From Oscillospiraceae bacterium (GTDB lineage: Bacteria; Bacillota; Clostridia; Oscillospirales; Acutalibacteraceae): DNA of 64,000 nucleotides. The stretch covers positions 1 through 64,000 of the forward strand of contig SVPV01000007.1 of the NCBI GenBank assembly GCA_015065725.1, given 5' to 3'. Positions within the stretch are counted from its first letter, which is position 1, and each line of letters opens with the position of its first letter. Under the pieces are notes generated by a model. It worked only from the letters and a program-made list of their open reading frames with translations. It made no database searches and had not been told where the DNA came from. Positions 59,473-64,000 of this stretch are shown one piece after another. A program made the position numbers and the translations under genes.

Positions 59473-60066
59473 TTATTTATCAGCCATTACAGAGCGTAAA
59501 TCTTCAACTGCAGTGTCGTCGGTTTCTTCTGCTGATGCGGCACATAATACTTCATCAACGGTATCGCATACATAAAGTAAATCTAAATTGCTGGGAGATA
59601 CGAAATGCTGTTCGATAGATGCTTTTAGCATATCAATTAGCGGATTAAAATAACCGTTTATATTAAAAATAATAATCTTTTTAGAATGTCTTTTAAGCTG
59701 ACGCAGAGAATATATCTCAAAAAACTCGTCAAATGTACCTATGCCACCTGGCGTTACAACAAAAGCGTCGGATTTTTCTTCCATAATCTGCTTTCTTTCA
59801 CGCATGGTTTCGGTATAAATAAACTCGGTGCAATCTTCAAAAAGCACACCGTCAACTAAAAAGAAAGAGGGTGCTACGCCTATAATTTCACCTTTGTTTG
59901 AGGCAACACCGCGTGCCACTGCACCCATCATACCGTTTTTACCGCCACCGTAAACAATGCCGTGTCCGCTTTCTGCTAGAGCCTTTCCTAAAGCTTCACC
60001 GGCTTCTATATAGCTTTTATCTATATTATTTGATGCGGCACCGTAAATACAAAGCTTCATAAACAT
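59473..60066 (-). CDS. LOG family protein (TIGR00730-type)
   Basis: GIVYGGGKNGMMGAVARG; MRERKQIMEEKSDAFVVTPGGIGTFDEFFEIYSLRQL (PGGxGTxxE). Confidence 0.92.
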   Translation of the reverse strand: MFMKLCIYGAASNNIDKSYIEAGEALGKALAESGHGIVYGGGKNGMMGAVARGVASNKGEIIGVAPSFFLVDGVLFEDCTEFIYTETMRERKQIMEEKSDAFVVTPGGIGTFDEFFEIYSLRQLKRHSKKIIIFNINGYFNPLIDMLKASIEQHFVSPSNLDLLYVCDTVDEVLCAASAEETDDTAVEDLRSVMADK

Positions 60067-60542
60067 TCCCCAATATCTAAAATTTTATCGTTTAAAACAG
60101 CCGTTATAAGCTTGTCTCCCACATAGCAAAGCTTTAGTGAGAAAAAAGGCGTTTTGCTGTCTTCAATTAGTCTTAAAAAGATTTTATCGCCTACCCAAAT
60201 CGGTAAGTTGTATATCTCTTTTATATCAACCCAACAAAGTTCTCCTTCATCACACTCTTTTAACTCACCGTAAAAATCATCGGTTTTAAAAATGTGCATA
60301 TATTCGGTTTCCCACTTGTCAGATACAAAGGTAACAATTCCGCGATATTCGGCAGAATTAAGGGCAAGTCCTGTTTCTTCAAAGACTTCTCGGCGGTTAC
60401 ATTCTTCGGGACTCTCTTTGTCTTCAAATTTACCGCCTATACCAACCCATTTATCTTCGTTAAGGTCGTTTTTCTTTTTTATTCGGTGCAACATTAAATA
60501 TTTGCCGTCTTTTTCAATGTGGCAAAGGGTGGTGTTTCTCAT
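60057..60542 (-). CDS. NUDIX hydrolase (8-oxo-dGTP diphosphatase-like)
   Basis: GIGGKFEDKESPEECNRREVFEETGL Nudix box. Confidence 0.92.
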   Translation of the reverse strand: MRNTTLCHIEKDGKYLMLHRIKKKNDLNEDKWVGIGGKFEDKESPEECNRREVFEETGLALNSAEYRGIVTFVSDKWETEYMHIFKTDDFYGELKECDEGELCWVDIKEIYNLPIWVGDKIFLRLIEDSKTPFFSLKLCYVGDKLITAVLNDKILDIGECL

Positions 60543-62812
60543 TTGATTACGCCCTCACTTTGCGTGTTAGAAGTATCAATTTCGATTTCGGGCATAACGT
60601 AGTCGGGCAAATAAAATGTTTCCATATTAATATTTTTGCGGTCGAAAATATTGTTATACTGTATTTTTTCGTATTCGTCTAAAAGCTTTGTATAGGGCGA
60701 AGAATCACTCCAACGATAATAGTTACCGTCCTTGTCTATATAACCTACCGTATTAATAACGGGCAGTGTTTCCATAAGATTTAAGAGGTATTTATTGTAT
60801 TCGGTAAGCTTTACACCTGCAGTTTCAAGCACCAAAGAGGAGAGATAATTGGCACTTAATCTTTCGATCTGCTTTTCTTCAATGTCATAGTTTGCCCAAA
60901 TAAAGAATGGTGTCATATAACGCTTCTGTTCGTCTTCAACGCTTAAGTTAACAAGATTATTAACACCTAAAACTTCGGAAATAAAATCTGTTTCAACAGA
61001 GGGCTGATGGTCACCGAACATACATATAACTGTAGGCTCTTCAACCGTGCTAAAGTATTCTATAAGACCTTTAAATGCGTCATCGCTTTTCTTCACAAGA
61101 GAGAGATAACGGTTCGCTTTATTATATGCTTTTGTGGTTGAGGTAGCAAAAATTGTTTCCTCAAAATTTACACAGCTTGTAGTATAACCGCCGTGATTTT
61201 GCATAGTTACATTAAATGCGAAGAAGGGTACACTCTTATCACGGTTTTTAAAATCCTCAATTAAAACCTCATAATTGTATGCGTCGCTTACGTATTGGCG
61301 TAACAGCATATTTCTGTCTGGATAATACTGTTCCATAAGTGACTGCAAATAATCAGGGTTACTGCCGTTTTGCACATATTCGTCCATAAGTGTTACGTCA
61401 AACAAATTTTCAAGACTCTTAAACATATTAAAGCCTAAATTGTTGTAAACCGAAACACGATTCCAACCGCCTGCATAATAGGGGTGGAATGCAAGGGCGG
61501 AATATCCCTGACCTTTAAGGGTAGATACTACCGAGCCAATATGGTCTTTAATATAGAGCATATAAGCATTGCTTCCCGATGGCAAAAAGGCGGTTGTGTG
61601 ACCAGTTAAAAACTCAAATTCTGTATTTGAAGTACCTGCACCTATAACAGGAACAAAAAGATTTCCCTTAATAGTATTTTCGGTAAGACTTCTCATAAAG
61701 GGCATATAATCTTCGTTGGTCTCTAGGTTTCCGAGCACCGATAAATCGGAAAGTGATTCATTCATTATACAAATGATGTTTGGTGCGTTTTTGTTAATTA
61801 CTGTCGGTGGGTCATCATTTTTATCACTAACATTACTGCTTATAATATCGCTTACATCGTCGGGATTATAACCCTCAGGCTCCGACATATAAAGATATTT
61901 TGTGTTGCAGAAAAAACTGAAAGCAAAACCGTAGTTTCTATAACCTCTGCTTTGGTTCCAGAAGTCAGGCTTTATACCTAAATCTGCAAAAAACGAGGTA
62001 AAGAAGAATACTATCATTAGTGTAAAAGAGAAAAGACCCATTGACAGACGAGTTATTACTTTTGAGACTACACTAAATTTAGGCATATTAAATTTAATGC
62101 CTAAGACAATTAAAAACAAAAAGATTTCTGTTGCAATTACCATAATGGGTGTAAAGGAATAATCATAGGTATTTGCAACACCTACAGCTGTTGAAATGCT
62201 TAAAAAGTCCATAGGAATAAAGGGTGTACCTCTAAAATCTGAAACATACGCGTGTGCCAAGGCAAAACCGTATAAAACTGCACTGTTAGTGAGAATTGAA
62301 ACCCTCATACTTCCCGAAAGTGCGTATACAATAAAGTAAAAAATCAAAACAAGTACATAGTTTGCAATAAACCCGAGATAAGTCATATTATAAACAAAAA
62401 TGTTGTTAAGACATTCGGTCATTGTAATGGAAACTAGCGGCATAAACGCTAATGCCACAAAGGTTAAAACTTTGTGTAGAGTTTCTTTTTTAACACGAAT
62501 TGTATAAGCAATTTCAACACCTACGACGAGAGGTAAAAACAACGCGATTGCAAGCAAAACCCACTTTGCATTAAAATCCAACGCCGTAAATTTAGGAAGT
62601 GTCATCAAAACCAAGGTTTCTAAAACTGCAGTAACAACCAAACCTATAACCTTAATGTTTTTACCGGTGGTGATATAAAAGTTTTCACTAAAAAATGTTG
62701 GTACGGTTTTTGTGAAAAAGAATATCAAAAAGTTTATAACCTTATTAAAAACAGACTTTATGCTATTAAGAATTTTTGCACAATTCATCTTTAAAACGTC
62801 AAGTCCTTTCAA
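60539..62812 (-). CDS. LTA synthase/sulfatase-family membrane protein
   Basis: N-terminal TM helices; NAPNIICIMNESLSDLSVLGNL, GAGTSNTEFEFLTGHTTAFLPSGSNAY, FMFGDHQPSVETDF-like region (CMFGDHQPSVETDF). Confidence 0.9.
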   Translation of the reverse strand: MKGLDVLKMNCAKILNSIKSVFNKVINFLIFFFTKTVPTFFSENFYITTGKNIKVIGLVVTAVLETLVLMTLPKFTALDFNAKWVLLAIALFLPLVVGVEIAYTIRVKKETLHKVLTFVALAFMPLVSITMTECLNNIFVYNMTYLGFIANYVLVLIFYFIVYALSGSMRVSILTNSAVLYGFALAHAYVSDFRGTPFIPMDFLSISTAVGVANTYDYSFTPIMVIATEIFLFLIVLGIKFNMPKFSVVSKVITRLSMGLFSFTLMIVFFFTSFFADLGIKPDFWNQSRGYRNYGFAFSFFCNTKYLYMSEPEGYNPDDVSDIISSNVSDKNDDPPTVINKNAPNIICIMNESLSDLSVLGNLETNEDYMPFMRSLTENTIKGNLFVPVIGAGTSNTEFEFLTGHTTAFLPSGSNAYMLYIKDHIGSVVSTLKGQGYSALAFHPYYAGGWNRVSVYNNLGFNMFKSLENLFDVTLMDEYVQNGSNPDYLQSLMEQYYPDRNMLLRQYVSDAYNYEVLIEDFKNRDKSVPFFAFNVTMQNHGGYTTSCVNFEETIFATSTTKAYNKANRYLSLVKKSDDAFKGLIEYFSTVEEPTVICMFGDHQPSVETDFISEVLGVNNLVNLSVEDEQKRYMTPFFIWANYDIEEKQIERLSANYLSSLVLETAGVKLTEYNKYLLNLMETLPVINTVGYIDKDGNYYRWSDSSPYTKLLDEYEKIQYNNIFDRKNINMETFYLPDYVMPEIEIDTSNTQSEGVIK

Positions 62813-62889
62813 AGCGTAAAATTACCATTTTAAATATTATACCATAAAAATACGAAAAAACAAGAGTTTTAATGTCCCGACAAAAGAAA

Positions 62890-62920
62890 TGGAGTATGCT
62901 CACACAAGTAGCATACTCCA
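62890..62920 (-). terminator. Terminator downstream of 62938-63372 gene
   Basis: tggagtatgct / agcatactcca 11-bp stem with T-rich tract in - orientation. Confidence 0.7.
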
Positions 62921-62937
62921 TAAAGAACAATTATTAT

Positions 62938-63372
62938 TTATTTCTTATCGTTTTTAGATTTAAGCAGGGCTAAAATCTCGTTGTTTTGGTTGATACTGTG
63001 GCCTAAAGCGTATATGAGGAACAATACCATTAATGCAACAACAAGACCAAATGTTACTATTGCAATGCAAACAGAAAGATACAAAGGTCTAAACGCAAAA
63101 AGAATATACGCTGCAAGTAGATGCACAGCAATAATTGCAAGGGCAACTATAAAGGCGATGACCTTAACTATATTGCCAAGACTTTTAAAGCCCGTGGTTT
63201 TGATTTTTATAGGATTTTTAATGTCTTTGAACTTAAAGTTTATTGGTTTTTTGAAAAACTTATTTGGTTTTTCTGCGACAGCTTCGGGTTCTACTGTCAC
63301 ATTATCCTCTTCGATTACAAATCCTGTGTTGGTAGAGTTAATATCAATGTTTTTATTTTCCATTAAAGTCAC
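62938..63372 (-). CDS. Hypothetical membrane protein
   Basis: Two hydrophobic segments (VKVIAFIVALAIIAVHLLAAYILF; VCIAIVTFGLVVALMVLFLIYAL). Confidence 0.6.
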   Translation of the reverse strand: MTLMENKNIDINSTNTGFVIEEDNVTVEPEAVAEKPNKFFKKPINFKFKDIKNPIKIKTTGFKSLGNIVKVIAFIVALAIIAVHLLAAYILFAFRPLYLSVCIAIVTFGLVVALMVLFLIYALGHSINQNNEILALLKSKNDKK

Positions 63373-63375
63373 TCC

Positions 63376-64000
63376 TTAAATTTTTTGTACGCCAATAGTT
63401 ACTGCTTCGCCGTTTATATCCCAATCCTTTTTATAGCCGACAGCATCGCCGTAAACTAGGCTGTCAGCCAAGGTGTCGCCCGAAATATCATTAGCACACT
63501 TAAGTGCAATATCTGTAATATTAGAGCTTCCGCAAACGGTAATGTTTATGTGGTCCATAACATTAAAGCCTGCTTCCTTACGCATAGTCTGAATTTTGCT
63601 TACAAGCTCACGTACAATGCCTTCTTCTATTAGCTCTTGTGTAAGGGTTGTGTCAATAGCAACGGTGATACCACGGTCGGATACGGTATAAAAACCTTCC
63701 TTTTGCTCAGATTCTATAAGCAAATCCTCACTAGCAAGTACCACATTACCCGACGGAAGATTTAGTGTAATAGAACCGTTTTTGTCAAGGTCAGCCTTTG
63801 CACTGTTACCGTCAAGGGCGGATAGGGCGTTTCTGATTTCACCTAACTGCTTGCCAAACTTTGGACCTACAGTTTTAAGCTGAGGCTTAAAGATATAGTT
63901 GACAAAGCCGTCAACATCATTCGTGAACTTAACTTCCTTAATGTTAAGCTCATCTTTAATAATGTCGGCATAAAATCCGTCAGCAGTAAGCTCGCTCTTA
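63376..64000 (-). CDS. ileS: Isoleucyl-tRNA synthetase, C-terminal part (continues beyond window)
   Basis: Frame open to the window edge: ...LGKQLGEIRNALSALDG...VVLASEDLLIESEQKEGFYTVSDRGITVAIDTTLTQELIEEGIVRELVSKIQTMRKEAGFNVMDHI. Confidence 0.88.
   Translation of the reverse strand, partial: KSELTADGFYADIIKDELNIKEVKFTNDVDGFVNYIFKPQLKTVGPKFGKQLGEIRNALSALDGNSAKADLDKNGSITLNLPSGNVVLASEDLLIESEQKEGFYTVSDRGITVAIDTTLTQELIEEGIVRELVSKIQTMRKEAGFNVMDHINITVCGSSNITDIALKCANDISGDTLADSLVYGDAVGYKKDWDINGEAVTIGVQKI

Overview
Low-GC Firmicutes chromosome segment, probably from a spore-forming Clostridia: ypeB, spoIIID, ytfJ/gerW, dacF-like, yunB and ymxH-type genes are all present. From left to right: (i) the 3' end of an IS200/IS605-type tnpA with terminal hairpins abutting prfC; (ii) ypeB and a cation/proton antiporter; (iii) a ~21 kb surface-polysaccharide locus (about 4.97-25.9 kb) with an initiating sugar transferase, ATP-grasp and HAD proteins, five to six GT4-type glycosyltransferases, Wzy- and Wzx-like proteins, LicD, a frame-disrupted tagD pseudogene, and capE/capF/capG-like UDP-L-FucNAc genes, together with an unusual set of small-molecule-kinase-like and nucleotidyltransferase-fold proteins; (iv) a LysR regulator, a Rex-box-like operator and adhE; (v) mostly housekeeping and sporulation genes (scpAB, dacF, rluB, secG, egsA/araM, ligA, copA, uvrC, ppi, ogg, MBOAT/DHHW, proBAC, LTA synthase-like, 3' part of ileS). 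The observations most worth a second look are the decaying tagD beside an intact licD, the kinase/nucleotidyltransferase set in the glycan locus, a hairpin with exact tRNA acceptor/T-arm minihelix geometry downstream of the capsule terminator, a 39-aa N/Q/K-only microprotein missed by the 60-aa ORF cutoff and preceded by an SD-sequestering hairpin, the Rex-like box before adhE, and a uvrC start with a perfect SD positioned before an ACG codon. All product names come from reading motifs by eye; no database search was run.
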